Shown one piece after another: positions 54,832 through 64,000 of a stretch of 64,000 nucleotides of DNA (position 1 is the stretch's first letter; each line of letters opens with the position of its first letter). A program made the position numbers and the translations under genes. The notes beneath the pieces are model-generated. The model ran no database searches and had not been told where the DNA came from. It worked only from the letters and a program-made list of their open reading frames with translations. The DNA is taken from the NCBI GenBank assembly GCA_905178155.1, contig CAJINV010000004.1:11205655-11269654 (forward strand). Direction: 5' to 3'. The DNA comes from Amoebophrya sp. A120 (taxonomy: Eukaryota > Sar > Dinophyceae > Syndiniales > Amoebophryaceae).

Positions 54832-57800
54832 CTAGTGGTTGTACTCGACGATTCGCGGCGGCGCCAGCCTCGTCAGCATGTTGCTGCTATTCACCGTCAC
54901 CGGCGTCGGGCCAGGAGCAGGAGCAATAGCGCCATTTATTCTGCTTATACCTGCTCCACTCGCCATCGTCGTCAACGTTCCACCTCCCGGCAGCATCGTG
55001 GTGGTGGTGGTGCTCACCGGCTGCATTTGTAGTGCCGGCACAACGACCGAGGCGGGATGAACGAGGGGTGAAGATGTTGACAGTATCATGCCCGCCGGCG
55101 TTGTTGTACAACTAGTAGCTGTTGGTAACTGTCGCAACGGCGAGCCGTTCGCCAGCACGACGGGTTCCTGCTGACTGGTGTCCACCGGGATGCCAACGAA
55201 CAGCTGCGGCGCGATCAGCGGCTTGGCCTGGAACCGCAACTGTCCGACGGCTGGTGACTGCTGTGGTCCGAGGATTGTAGCAGAATTTGTGCCACCTCCG
55301 GTTTTGCTCAGTTGGTCAATAGGTTGTTGCTCATCTTCCCCAGCTGCCATTTCGTCTAAATTTTCGGTCTCATCCTCATCCTCCAAGGCGCTCGGCACCT
55401 GCTGCATGTCCAAAGCCGGGACCAGCTTCTGCGCCCGGCTGTGAAAATTCCTTTTCGACGTAGATTGTTTACTGTTCCTCTTTGCGTTTCCACCGTTTGC
55501 AGTTGCAGTATAATTCACAGGTGAAGGTCGTGCCTGTAGTTCTCTGGGCGCGTCGTCGCAGCGGAACTGCGCAGCTGTGCCCGTCTGGGAGTCTCTATCG
55601 GCGTCGAGCAGCTCGTTGTCCAACACCGTGAGCAGCTTGTCCACCAGCTGCCGGTTCATTTCCGTGTACCGGGTCGCGCCGACGTCCTTGCTCGACGAAT
55701 TTGACAACATCTTCGCACCAGCAGGTTCCTGAATTTGAACTCCACCGGCCGTTCTACTTTCGTAAGACACCACATTGTCTTGTTCCTCAGTCACCGCATA
55801 ATTTTTCTTCTTGCTGTCCAGCGAGCCACTTCTACTGTTCGGACTAGACGACGCAAGGGCTACCTCGTTCTTCTCCTTCGACGCCTTCCTCCGCGACGCC
55901 GCAAGAACGCCAGCCGCTCCGCCGCGGGACCGTGCACGGCCTTTAGTTGTTCGTCCTTTTGCTCCTCCTGGGGCGGATTTCCTTCGAGATAAGTTTCGCT
56001 GTGCCACGACCTGGTCGTTGACCTGCAGGGCGAGGGACGTCAGGTCAACTACTGCGCCGGCTTGTTGCGGTACTAGTTCCTTGTTCCCCCCGTCTTCGAA
56101 ATTTATTTTCCCAGCTCCTGCTGCGGCGCCGGTGCTGGCGCGGGGGCCCTGCATCACAGGTACAACCTCCGAGTTGTCCTCCTCTTCGCCGAGAAGAAGC
56201 CCCACCGACTTCCGGTCGGGCGTAGACGCGCGGTGCTTCGGCACGACGTGGAGCCGGGACTGCGCCCCGGCGAATTTGTTCAGCTTCCACCGTTTGAAGC
56301 GGTCTTGGTGGACGCCCGATGGAAAACTCGATCTGCGGCCGCGCGCTGGGTCGTTATTTTCACTGTCGTCGTTGCTGTGAAGTTGTTGTACTCCTGATTG
56401 TCCTCCGTGGTGCATCAGGTTGCTGTGCGGGTGCTTCTTGTTCCGGTGGGGTTCTTGTCCATGCTGCCCAACACGAGCACCTTGTTGTACTGGGCTGTGG
56501 CTCCTGCTGTTTCGCGTCAACATCCCAAACCCGTCCTCGGCCAGGTTCACCGGACCGCCGCGGGTGAACGGATACCGCGCCGGGTCCTTCGCCCGCATCG
56601 CGCCGGGGGGCATCTGCTGCAGCAACGTCTGCTCGCCTGGCCCGAGGGCAAGATCCGAGCCCACCGCGTAATTTTTCATCGCCGGCACTTGTTCTAGATC
56701 TACTTCCTTGGCCTGCTGCAGTTGCTGCTCTGGCGTCAGGGCCGTAGTACTGTTGAACATCACGCCGACCCGGTTGCTAACGACCCTCCCGGGCGCGAGC
56801 CCGTGTGCGCGGGTGCCGAACCAGGCGGACCGCGGGTGCAGCAGCTGCGGCGCGCTCAGATGAATGTCGTCCACTGAACGCCGCGGCCGGGTGGCGCTGG
56901 CCTGCTTCGCGTTGTGCTTGAACAGCAACTCCCCGGTCGTTGTGGATACCGTGTACTTGACCAGCTCGTCGCTGTTCGCCCCCTCTGCAACCACCGTGTC
57001 GTACGTGGACGCCCACCGCGGCACGTACTTACGGCCCCACTGCTTCGGACTGGCCATTAACGGGTGGAACATTTTCTCTTCATCTTCCCCCGGGATCTCG
57101 TCCGGTTCCAGCAGTCCGAGAAATGTGTCGTCTTTGGACCGCTTCGGCGAACCGACGCCCAGGCCGTTCTGCGCGAGCCGGTCCTGGAGCGGACTGGACG
57201 TGCGGGACTCACTGTAGTTCCTGGGCGGACCTGCTGCACCAGCAGCTCGTCCACCCCCTGCACCCTGCAGTTTCGTCAGCGAATGGTGCTGCTGGTGACT
57301 CCTCCTCTGCCCCGAATGCCGCGGGTGTGCTGCTCCAGTGACGCGGTGGTGTTTGTCTTTATTTCCTGCCGCTTGGAGCTCGTTATTATGGTGGTCACCA
57401 GCGCGATAATGCGGCTGGGGCGGCAGACTGGCTGCGCGGGCTCTGTTCATCGCCCGGTCGTCCGAATCGTCCTGCACTTTGGGAATTTTCTTTAGTGCTA
57501 ACGCCCGCGCGAGGTTCATTCGCTGCTTTAACTCCTGCACTTCGACCTGGGGGCTCACGACGCCCGCGCCCAACGGAAGGTCCGGCGCGTGCAGCATCTG
57601 GACGACCTGCGAGTCCGGCTTCGGCGGCCCGCCGAGCGGGTAGATGGCCGGCACCGGCATCTCGATCAGCGGCTGCCAGGGTGGCAACGTCGGCTGCTGG
57701 GGCGGCTGCTCGTCGGCCACGACATGATCTTCTTGTCCGCGCGGGGTGTGCTGTGGCGTGTGTGCGGCACGGTCTTCGTGATGGGCAGGATCCTTCTTCC

Positions 57801-59712
57801 CGTGCAGCAGGACGTTAGGACCGACTCCATGTGGTTGATGGTGGCTACGTGCTTCTGCGGGTGATGCAGCTCTCCCGTCGTGCTGGTGCGACGCCGGCGG
57901 CACAGGTTCCTTCTTGCCGGTGGCGTTGGTCCCAGACGTTGCTATGCTTGTGCTGCTTTCCAAATCCCCCGCGGTATTGGCGCCGCGGTTACTCATTGTC
58001 GCTACGTTGGCTGCGGGGGCTCCATTAGCTGTAGTTTGCTTACTCCGTGCCTGGCTGTATCGCTTCTTTCCGGCGGCCTTTTTTGCGGACGACGCACCAG
58101 CGGCTGCTCCCGCTTCGTACCGGCTTGGCTGCGAGCTTGCGCGCACCGCAGATCCTTCCTTTATTCCCGCCTTTTTGTTCATCTCGGAGCCGTACAGGTC
58201 TTTGGCCTTGACCACGCGGCTGCCGGGGTTCACGGCGGTCGCGGTGCCGTTTTTCAATTTCAACTTCTCGACGATCACGGTGACGCCAGAAGTCGTGGCC
58301 GCTGAACCGCCCCTTTTCGCGACGGCTTTGCTGTTTTGCTGGTTACTAGTTTCCGTTGTGCTCTTTCTGGCACCCGGACCGGTTGCTGTCTGCCGCTTGC
58401 TCTTCGGACCACCCGTAGTACTAGGTGGTACAACTCCGGCGCGCGGCGTCCTCGCAGAACCGCTTTCCTCGTCGACGGCAGGAGCTCCACCTGCTGCACT
58501 ACTTTTGTAGTTCCGCTTGGAGGCCAGGTTCTCTAGGTATTTCATCTGGCTCTTCCGCGTTTTCCGCGTCACCGCCTTCTTGGGCTGCTGCTGAACCAGC
58601 GGCCCACCGCGGCCCCCATCTTGCTGCATCTCGGCGGTCGACCGGAAGAACTTGCCCACCTCGCGCTCGCTCAAGATGGGCTGCTCCGCTTGCTGCTCCA
58701 CCTCCTCGTGGCTCAGCTCGAATTCGTTCTCCTCCTCGCCGCTGCTGGGATTCATGAGCACCACGGGCGTGAGCGGCAGGGTCGTCAGCTGGCCGCGGAG
58801 TTCGATGGCCCGCTTCTCGAAATTCGCGTTGATCAGGTCCACAAAGTTGGTGAAGGGCAGGATTCCCCGCTTGCTCAGCAGCGGCTGTTCGTCCTCGTCC
58901 TCCCCGGTCCGGTCTACTTCTCCCGGCTCACCGACCCCGTCCACTGCTTCCTCGTCTCGCGGAATCTCCCCTTGCCGCTCCTTCTCTTTGTCTCGCGCCG
59001 TCATCTTGGCCAGCAGCGCCTCTTCCAGCGGCGCTTTGTCCTTCGCCCCCTGCGCTTTCTTCATCCGCGCCAGAAACAGCGCGACCGCAGCAGCCCGCCG
59101 CATCTTCAACTGGTTCGGCCGCGGCGTGGTTTTCGCGGCGTTCGCTGCAGCTACCTCGTCACCCGTTTCAACAACATCTTGGCCCGCCGCGGAGACGCCG
59201 GGTGGCTGCGTCGCCTCGGATTGCCCGTCGACGTCGCTGAAAAGGTTGGGCACCGGCTCAAATTCCTCCAAAATGGTTATTCCCTCGTGGTTTTTGCTCT
59301 TTGTCTTTTCTTCGTCCAGTGGTAATTCATTTGAGTCGTGGTCCACCTGAAGACCCTCCGATGTTTCGTTCAAATTTGGATTCATTTCCTCTTCCTTCGA
59401 AAGTTTTGTTTTCATGCTGTTGTTGCCCTCCTCGTCCTCCCAACCCTCGGGCGGGAACTCGAAGGTTGAGTCCGTTTTCTTCCCGTCGTTCTCCTCGGGC
59501 CGAATCCGCTTGGCCAGGTGGTCCAGCGTCATGCCCCGCAATAATTTGGGCGCGGGGAGTAGTTCCTTCGGCGTAGCCGCGAGATGAACCAAGGGCCCCG
59601 CGGGAGCAGCTGCGCCGTGCTGGGAGGTGGTGGAATTATGATCACGCGCGCTGGTGTCGCTCACTACCGGATGCGGCGTCGCGGAAAAGGTCGGCATTAC
59701 CCAGCTTGACAT
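54832..59712 (-). CDS. Large intrinsically disordered protein
   Basis: One uninterrupted frame of 1626 codons from ATG 59710-59712, the longest gene here without any introner. Composition is dominated by Gln, Ala, Gly, Ser, Pro and charged residues. There is no recognisable folded domain or signal peptide, and no hydrophobic helix apart from a Val/Ala/Pro-rich C-terminal 150 residues. Acidic runs (EEEMNPNLNE, EDEDEQPLLSKRG) occur in the first 300 residues, basic ones (KRTKGRARSRGG-like) in the last third. Helical Arg/Lys/Glu segments at about 200-240 could pair. A scaffold or chromatin/RNA-associated role would fit the composition but is not shown. Confidence 0.82.
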   Translation of the reverse strand: MSSWVMPTFSATPHPVVSDTSARDHNSTTSQHGAAAPAGPLVHLAATPKELLPAPKLLRGMTLDHLAKRIRPEENDGKKTDSTFEFPPEGWEDEEGNNSMKTKLSKEEEMNPNLNETSEGLQVDHDSNELPLDEEKTKSKNHEGITILEEFEPVPNLFSDVDGQSEATQPPGVSAAGQDVVETGDEVAAANAAKTTPRPNQLKMRRAAAVALFLARMKKAQGAKDKAPLEEALLAKMTARDKEKERQGEIPRDEEAVDGVGEPGEVDRTGEDEDEQPLLSKRGILPFTNFVDLINANFEKRAIELRGQLTTLPLTPVVLMNPSSGEEENEFELSHEEVEQQAEQPILSEREVGKFFRSTAEMQQDGGRGGPLVQQQPKKAVTRKTRKSQMKYLENLASKRNYKSSAAGGAPAVDEESGSARTPRAGVVPPSTTGGPKSKRQTATGPGARKSTTETSNQQNSKAVAKRGGSAATTSGVTVIVEKLKLKNGTATAVNPGSRVVKAKDLYGSEMNKKAGIKEGSAVRASSQPSRYEAGAAAGASSAKKAAGKKRYSQARSKQTTANGAPAANVATMSNRGANTAGDLESSTSIATSGTNATGKKEPVPPASHQHDGRAASPAEARSHHQPHGVGPNVLLHGKKDPAHHEDRAAHTPQHTPRGQEDHVVADEQPPQQPTLPPWQPLIEMPVPAIYPLGGPPKPDSQVVQMLHAPDLPLGAGVVSPQVEVQELKQRMNLARALALKKIPKVQDDSDDRAMNRARAASLPPQPHYRAGDHHNNELQAAGNKDKHHRVTGAAHPRHSGQRRSHQQHHSLTKLQGAGGGRAAGAAGPPRNYSESRTSSPLQDRLAQNGLGVGSPKRSKDDTFLGLLEPDEIPGEDEEKMFHPLMASPKQWGRKYVPRWASTYDTVVAEGANSDELVKYTVSTTTGELLFKHNAKQASATRPRRSVDDIHLSAPQLLHPRSAWFGTRAHGLAPGRVVSNRVGVMFNSTTALTPEQQLQQAKEVDLEQVPAMKNYAVGSDLALGPGEQTLLQQMPPGAMRAKDPARYPFTRGGPVNLAEDGFGMLTRNSRSHSPVQQGARVGQHGQEPHRNKKHPHSNLMHHGGQSGVQQLHSNDDSENNDPARGRRSSFPSGVHQDRFKRWKLNKFAGAQSRLHVVPKHRASTPDRKSVGLLLGEEEDNSEVVPVMQGPRASTGAAAGAGKINFEDGGNKELVPQQAGAVVDLTSLALQVNDQVVAQRNLSRRKSAPGGAKGRTTKGRARSRGGAAGVLAASRRKASKEKNEVALASSSPNSRSGSLDSKKKNYAVTEEQDNVVSYESRTAGGVQIQEPAGAKMLSNSSSKDVGATRYTEMNRQLVDKLLTVLDNELLDADRDSQTGTAAQFRCDDAPRELQARPSPVNYTATANGGNAKRNSKQSTSKRNFHSRAQKLVPALDMQQVPSALEDEDETENLDEMAAGEDEQQPIDQLSKTGGGTNSATILGPQQSPAVGQLRFQAKPLIAPQLFVGIPVDTSQQEPVVLANGSPLRQLPTATSCTTTPAGMILSTSSPLVHPASVVVPALQMQPVSTTTTTMLPGGGTLTTMASGAGISRINGAIAPAPGPTPVTVNSSNMLTRLAPPRIVEYNH

Positions 59713-59981
59713 ACGGGAGTTGGTGGGACGGGGACCTGTTGGCAGTGTCGGTGTGGTTTGAATTTCAAAATGATAATTAATGATTCATGCCTATGCAGTA
59801 TAAAATAGAGTCAAAAGTAGATAGCACCAGCAACGGACAACTTCACGAAGGTCACGTCAGTCATCCTCACGTAGAGTATAACCTCCATAATCTCCGATAG
59901 AAAAGTTGTTGCTGCGATTGTGATTTTGATCTGATGAAAAATATAAAAAACGCTACTGTCATTTGAAAGAACAAGCAATCT

Positions 59982-61145
59982 TCACATTATACCTTCGCTG
60001 CCTGGAGGTCCAGCCACCGCACGACCAGACCCCTTCAGCGCATCTTCCTGTTCCCCTGCAAGAGGTACTACTAGGACGTTATTTCTAGTAGAGGCTGAGG
60101 GTGAAGACGCAGTTCTTTTCGACGACCCCCGGCTGCTCAGCGACCCGTCCACCGGGGGCAAGGCCCGCAAGGGCACCGACTGGGCCCTGCGTCGGTCGGC
60201 TTCTGCTTGGGTTTCTTTCTTCGCTGCCCTCTTTGCTTTCGCGGTTGCGTTTGTCAAAATTTTCGCTGCCTCTCCCGCGGGAACGGCGAGCTGCGGCTGT
60301 TCCTTGTTCATCTTTTTCTTTCCAGGCACTTGTTGCGCAGTTGTTTTTGTTCCGGGGACAGCGCTACTAGCCGCAGCAGTTGCTAGTACCGGTCGTCTCA
60401 AATGGCCCGGAATTTTCTTCTTGCTTGTAGTTCCACCGGACTTGTTGTTCTGCAATTCGTCCGGAAAGAAAAGCAGTGGACCCACGGACTCGGCGGAGTC
60501 GTGCAATAATTGGCTGCTGTCTTTGTGGTCTTCACGTTCTCCCGCGTCGCGGTTTTGCTCATCTTCCGTACTGTGTCCGGCGTAGGAAAAAAAGTCGAAT
60601 TCCAACGCAGCGAGCGTCGGCGCGGGCAGTTGCACGGACAGAAGTTGTGTTGGCGCGCTGGTCGGAGCAGGCGGTGGGGTTCCTGCTAGTACTGCTGAAG
60701 CGACAAGCTCGGGTTGGTCTGTTTTGATTTTTGCAAAATAAAGTACGAATCAGCTGCGTGCGTGCAAGAGCTGCACCTTGTACGATGATCGTTTTGTGTA
60801 CTGCCAGTACGATCATCAAAAACTCTGGGTTGTTTTTCGAAGTGAACCACTAGTCTACATACAATTACATCACACATCTAGTCTGCGTGCTTGACCTGAT
60901 GAACAAGAAAATCCTAACGCTAAAAAAATTCTACCCTGCAGTTCCTCCTCCACGACCGCCGTCCTCATCCCGTTTCGCCGCGCACGAAAGACTGATTGCC
61001 CAGTGGCGCGCGGACTCAGCATCCTCACGGCCGGTGTCGGATCGTCCAGCGGGGTGACGAGACTGACCTGCTCGGGTGCGTAGCCCGTCACGACAACCGT
61101 CTCCACCGAGAACGAGAGCTCATCCTCGGAAGAGACGCCTGCCAT
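59982..61145 (-). CDS. Ala/Lys-rich protein of unknown function (2 exons)
   Basis: Exons 60935-61145 and 59982-60718. The intron of 216 bp has donor CAGG|GTAGAA and acceptor ACAG|ACC, and the phases agree; 948 nt, exactly 316 codons. The ATG at 61143-61145 starts MAGVSSEDEL. The first exon is beta-rich (VETVVVTGYAPEQVSLV). The second begins with a Pro-rich linker, then EFDFFSYAGHSTEDEQ, and continues as Lys/Ala/Ser-rich disordered sequence with a likely helix (AKAKRAAKKETQAEADRRRA). No family recognised. Confidence 0.68.
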
Positions 61146-62452
61146 GGTCCTCGTGCTCGTCGACACAGAATCAGAATGAAAGAAAAGTAATCTATAGAAA
61201 TCCCTTCTGCTGCTATGCTTCTTCGTAGCTTTTCGATTTCAGGAGCAAAAGGATTGCATCTTCAAAATGCTTCAAGGGTTATAGTTAGTAGTGTGGTTGA
61301 AATGAACGAAAACGGAGTTGGAGATCATACTCACGGTGCTGGGATAATGTTCTGAAGAAGGAGACAGACAGATCATGTTCTGCAAGTTTCATCAAATTAG
61401 CTTATCCTTATCTTCAGTTACGTTACGTACTTGTTGGCAATACTTGACCTACCGGGCTTGAGTTACCTTTTATGAAGCTCGTACGGTGCAGCTTAGGACG
61501 ACTTTGCGAACGAAGTCGAAATGTGAACGATGTTGTCAAGGACGCAGAAAGAACGATGCAACGAAACACGGAGAAGACTGAGATAACCCTACAAGACGCC
61601 GTTGCACGACACTGAGATGTGAACGAAGTCGAAATGGGAACGATGACACGGACGAAAATGCCTCGACCTCGAGGAAAAATGTTTAGGGAAGCATCACCAA
61701 AAGGAAAAAAACGGAGATTACCACCGCAAGGCTTTGAGTCCTTGAGATCAAAAATCACGACAAAATCAAATAAAGTGCTGGCTGAGCGTGCTCGACGTCG
61801 GAAAACCGAGAAGAGGGGGGACGACGGCATTTTCTTTTACAAAATTCTGAACAACTGCACGGTGCTGAGTGGATACTGTGCGAGCAAAACATCACAGACG
61901 AACAAACAAGCGTACATACAGGTACAAACATCTTCAATTAGATCTCGGGTTCGGGAACAACGTGGCGGTTGGTCATGCATAACGACGAGCCTCGGACGAC
62001 GATTCCTTGCATGTCCAGTGTGACGTCGAGCGCAAGTGTTCCGTTTACGAAAGCATGTGAGCACACGCACAACAGCAGCGGCACACGTACGGATGTGTCA
62101 AAACAATATCCCTTCAAAAACGTCAGTCCAGGTGGCAACTCCGGACGAAGAAGTTTTCTTCCACACCGTGCCCCCGACAACGCAGACTGTAAGCAAGAGG
62201 AAAAACAGAACCGCCCCTGCTAGAATATCGATACAGAAAATTGCTTGCGGCAGGATGAGAGAGCTGAAACGCACAGACGGCAACTTCGCCGGTAGTTTTG
62301 TATGTCCGAAGAATAGCGTAGGCCCTCACATGAGCGTGTATCAGTAGCTCTGTAGCGCTTCAGAGGAGTCGAATCGTGCTGACATCTGCTGCTTCTGCAG
62401 AAGCAAATGTCAGCGTAATTCGTATGCAAACATAGCGCATTCATCCACTGTG
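61146..62452. other. Intergenic spacer
   Basis: About 1.3 kb. It contains a short direct repeat (GCGAACGAAGTCGAAATG at about 61507 and GTGAACGAAGTCGAAATG at about 61619) and a plus-strand frame at 61619-62023 that is not called because no other gene in the window lies on that strand and no domain is visible. Confidence 0.4.
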
Positions 62453-63670
62453 CTAGCAATTATCCGCAGGATATTTGAGCTCCTGTGCCGAAAAGAGGTC
62501 GCGGTCAATCTGATCATCCTCATCGTCCTCTGCAGCACTCGTGGAGCCGGAGGACCGGGCGTCAGTATCTCTTCTTCTCTTCCTTGCGGCTGTTGTTGAT
62601 ATGGTATGTTCATGTTGGTTTTTACCTTCGAACCCCCAGCACCTTGTGGTCGCCATCTCCTCTACTATCACCACCTTGTCCCCTGCTTGTAGTCTCAAGT
62701 CCGTGCAGGCGACCTTGAATGCGCATTTTCGCAAAGCCTCCACGGTCGGTATGACCCGACTGAGAATCCCTGCCGCGCCGGGAAACACCGGAAGCTCTTC
62801 CACGTTCTGCAAGGTGAGGAAATCGACGCAGTCCTTGTTCTCTGTGCTGTCGAAGTCGATGTTATTTGTCGTCCCGTTTCGCCCATTTTTCTGCATCCCC
62901 CTCCAAGACACTGTAGTTTGCTCACACGAACCGGCGAGCACACGCAAGTCCAGAACTTTTTTCCTTTGTGGTATGATCTTATTGTTTTTCGTGCCCCCGC
63001 CACCGCCGGCCGAAGCTCCAGCAGAGGAGGAGAACGCAGTTGTCTTCACGGTTTGAACCCCTCCTTCGAACCCACAGGGAGAGGAAATGACGCTGGGAAA
63101 GTCGAAGAGGACAAAGACCAAAACGACCACGAAGGGCACGTAGAGAAAGCACAACACCGGGTACAGCACCGCGCCGGTGTGCTCGTAATCGGCAACGACT
63201 TTCCGGAGAAATTCCGGGACGTCTACACCGAGCAAATCCGGCACGGCAGTCTTGAGGATTACCTCGACCAAGTCGTCGGGTAGCATTTTCCCCACCTTCG
63301 GATTCGCCCGGGCGGAGCTTGTCGCGGTGTAGTAGCTTGGGAAGAGAAAACCATCCCTGATCTCCGCAAATCTGGGCACGTAGACCTCTCTTCTTTCCTC
63401 GGCGTCGACAGTCACGAGAAACACGTGGAAAGCGAGGAAGGAAAGAATCAGAAGTTGGCTGAACAGGTGTCTGCATCGCTGCAACGCCGTCCTTCGTGTG
63501 CTGCAAACCGAGAACCGCAGCGGCACCACCAAGATCAGTGGCGGAACCATTATCGCCGTGAAAAAGACCCCGAGCGCGTAGCAATACACCGTTAGAGCGC
63601 CGAGTAGCAGCGCGAAGGCGAGCACGCTCGCGCACTGCAACTCCTGGCCGCCGAAGCCCTTCTGCTGAAT
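62453..63670 (-). CDS. Multi-pass membrane protein, 5' end beyond this exon
   Basis: The terminal exon is open for 406 codons up to a likely acceptor CCTGCAG|ATT at 63671. The first 100 residues hold two or three strongly hydrophobic helices (LAFALLLGALTVYCYALGVFF; LLILSFLAFHVFLVTV). Another follows the VVADYEHTGAVLYP segment (LCFLYVPFVVVLVFVLF). The C-terminal 200 residues are soluble, with a Gly/Ala linker, a beta-rich part (VRMLS-free; LPVFPGAAGILSRVIPTV, LQAGDKVVIVEEM) and an acidic end (EDDEDDQIDRDL). No family recognised. An earlier exon probably lies at about 63905-64000, where the minus frame reads NFDESLFDLRSGQLKLLYF up to a possible GTGTGG donor, so the gene is cut by the window edge. 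Confidence 0.6.
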   Translation of the reverse strand: MQQKGFGGQELQCASVLAFALLLGALTVYCYALGVFFTAIMVPPLILVVPLRFSVCSTRRTALQRCRHLFSQLLILSFLAFHVFLVTVDAEERREVYVPRFAEIRDGFLFPSYYTATSSARANPKVGKMLPDDLVEVILKTAVPDLLGVDVPEFLRKVVADYEHTGAVLYPVLCFLYVPFVVVLVFVLFDFPSVISSPCGFEGGVQTVKTTAFSSSAGASAGGGGGTKNNKIIPQRKKVLDLRVLAGSCEQTTVSWRGMQKNGRNGTTNNIDFDSTENKDCVDFLTLQNVEELPVFPGAAGILSRVIPTVEALRKCAFKVACTDLRLQAGDKVVIVEEMATTRCWGFEGKNQHEHTISTTAARKRRRDTDARSSGSTSAAEDDEDDQIDRDLFSAQELKYPADNC

Positions 63671-64000
63671 CTGCAGGGCGGTGAGAACGCGGCGGACGCA
63701 GTATCAGGATGCAAGGTGCCCGATGCCCTAAATAGATGAGGAAGTACAAGTATTTGCATGACAAAACGTGATCCAAGAAGAAAAGCGTCGGACTCGTTAT
63801 AATTTTCGTAGTGGTCTAGTCTGTATTTCTATTGTCGAAGACTTGGAAGTTTTACAATGAAGACATTTCAAAAATTCAGGACGAGGCGAGGCGCTTTATT
63901 TTTGCCGTTTGATACGCAAAGGAGCCACACGAAGTAAAGGAGTTTCAGCTGGCCGGACCGGAGATCGAAGAGACTTTCGTCGAAATTTTTCGCCGCGCCG
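63671..64000 (-). other. Probable intron and partial upstream exon at the window edge
   Basis: 63671 to about 63930 looks like an intron of the membrane-protein gene. The last 70-100 bases keep an open minus-strand frame (NFDESLFDLRSGQLKLLYF) that continues past the edge. The join is not proven. Confidence 0.35.

Noticed and set aside
58621-59350. Overlapping plus-strand frames of over 230 codons opposite the disordered-protein gene.
   Set aside because: Same shadow effect in GC-rich low-complexity coding sequence; no domain and no start context.
61619-62023. A 134-codon plus-strand frame rich in Lys and Arg.
   Set aside because: No family, no splice partner, and it would be the only plus-strand gene in the window; the spacer is AT-rich with short repeats.
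1-64000. CRISPR arrays, operons, ribosome-binding sites or other prokaryotic features, given the many short repeats.
   Set aside because: The repeats are dispersed palindromic introners, not regularly spaced units. Genes have spliceosomal-type introns and eukaryotic domains such as kinesin.

Overview
The window looks like nuclear DNA of a gene-dense alveolate protist. The best fit is a syndinian dinoflagellate of the Amoebophrya type; this is an inference, not a sequence match. Four things point there. Every convincing gene lies on the minus strand, as in unidirectional dinoflagellate gene arrays. The genes are GC-rich with very long Ala/Ser/Gly/Gln low-complexity tracts, set in more AT-rich spacers. 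Gene density is about one per 4 kb. Coding exons are cut by short palindromic elements that behave as introns (introner elements), which established work reports for Amoebophrya and some other protists.

Layout, read on the minus strand from right to left: a membrane protein cut by the right edge (62.5-63.7 kb); two disordered proteins (60-61.1 and 54.8-59.7 kb); a His-rich metal-binding-like protein (51.9-53.3 kb); a membrane-anchored protein (47.9-50.4 kb); an SMPD4-like neutral sphingomyelinase (40-46.5 kb); a GT90-GT31 double glycosyltransferase (33.8-38.9 kb); a giant multi-pass membrane protein, possibly an amino-acid permease (25.1-33.2 kb); a kinesin with an FHA-like domain (18.6-23.9 kb); an HMCES/SRAP abasic-site protein (16.1-17.7 kb); a small putative mitochondrial protein (15.2-15.5 kb); a secreted protein (13.7-14.6 kb); a PARP-type zinc-finger protein (11.1-12 kb); a divergent protein kinase with a 1.1-kb-residue disordered tail (2.4-9.6 kb); and an N-terminal fragment at the left edge. 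They are unrelated housekeeping or parasite genes, not a pathway.

The main discovery target is the set of 21 introner elements of 145-764 bp. Each has terminal inverted repeats whose outer ends read TAT...ATA (one reads CAT). Each is flanked by a 5-bp target-site duplication, 6 bp in one case. Each sits inside a coding exon. In every case, removing the element plus one duplication copy restores an open frame, and eight multi-exon gene models built this way come out as exact multiples of three. At least seven terminal-repeat families are present. They share an internal motif close to GCATNACAAAT. Four heterotypic pairs are separated by only 36-47 bp of exon. The element junctions have no consistent GT-AG signals, whereas most conventional introns in the same genes fit GT-AG. 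Two intron classes therefore appear to coexist within single genes.

All exon joins were worked out by eye from reading frame, splice dinucleotides and target-site duplications; no transcript data were available.
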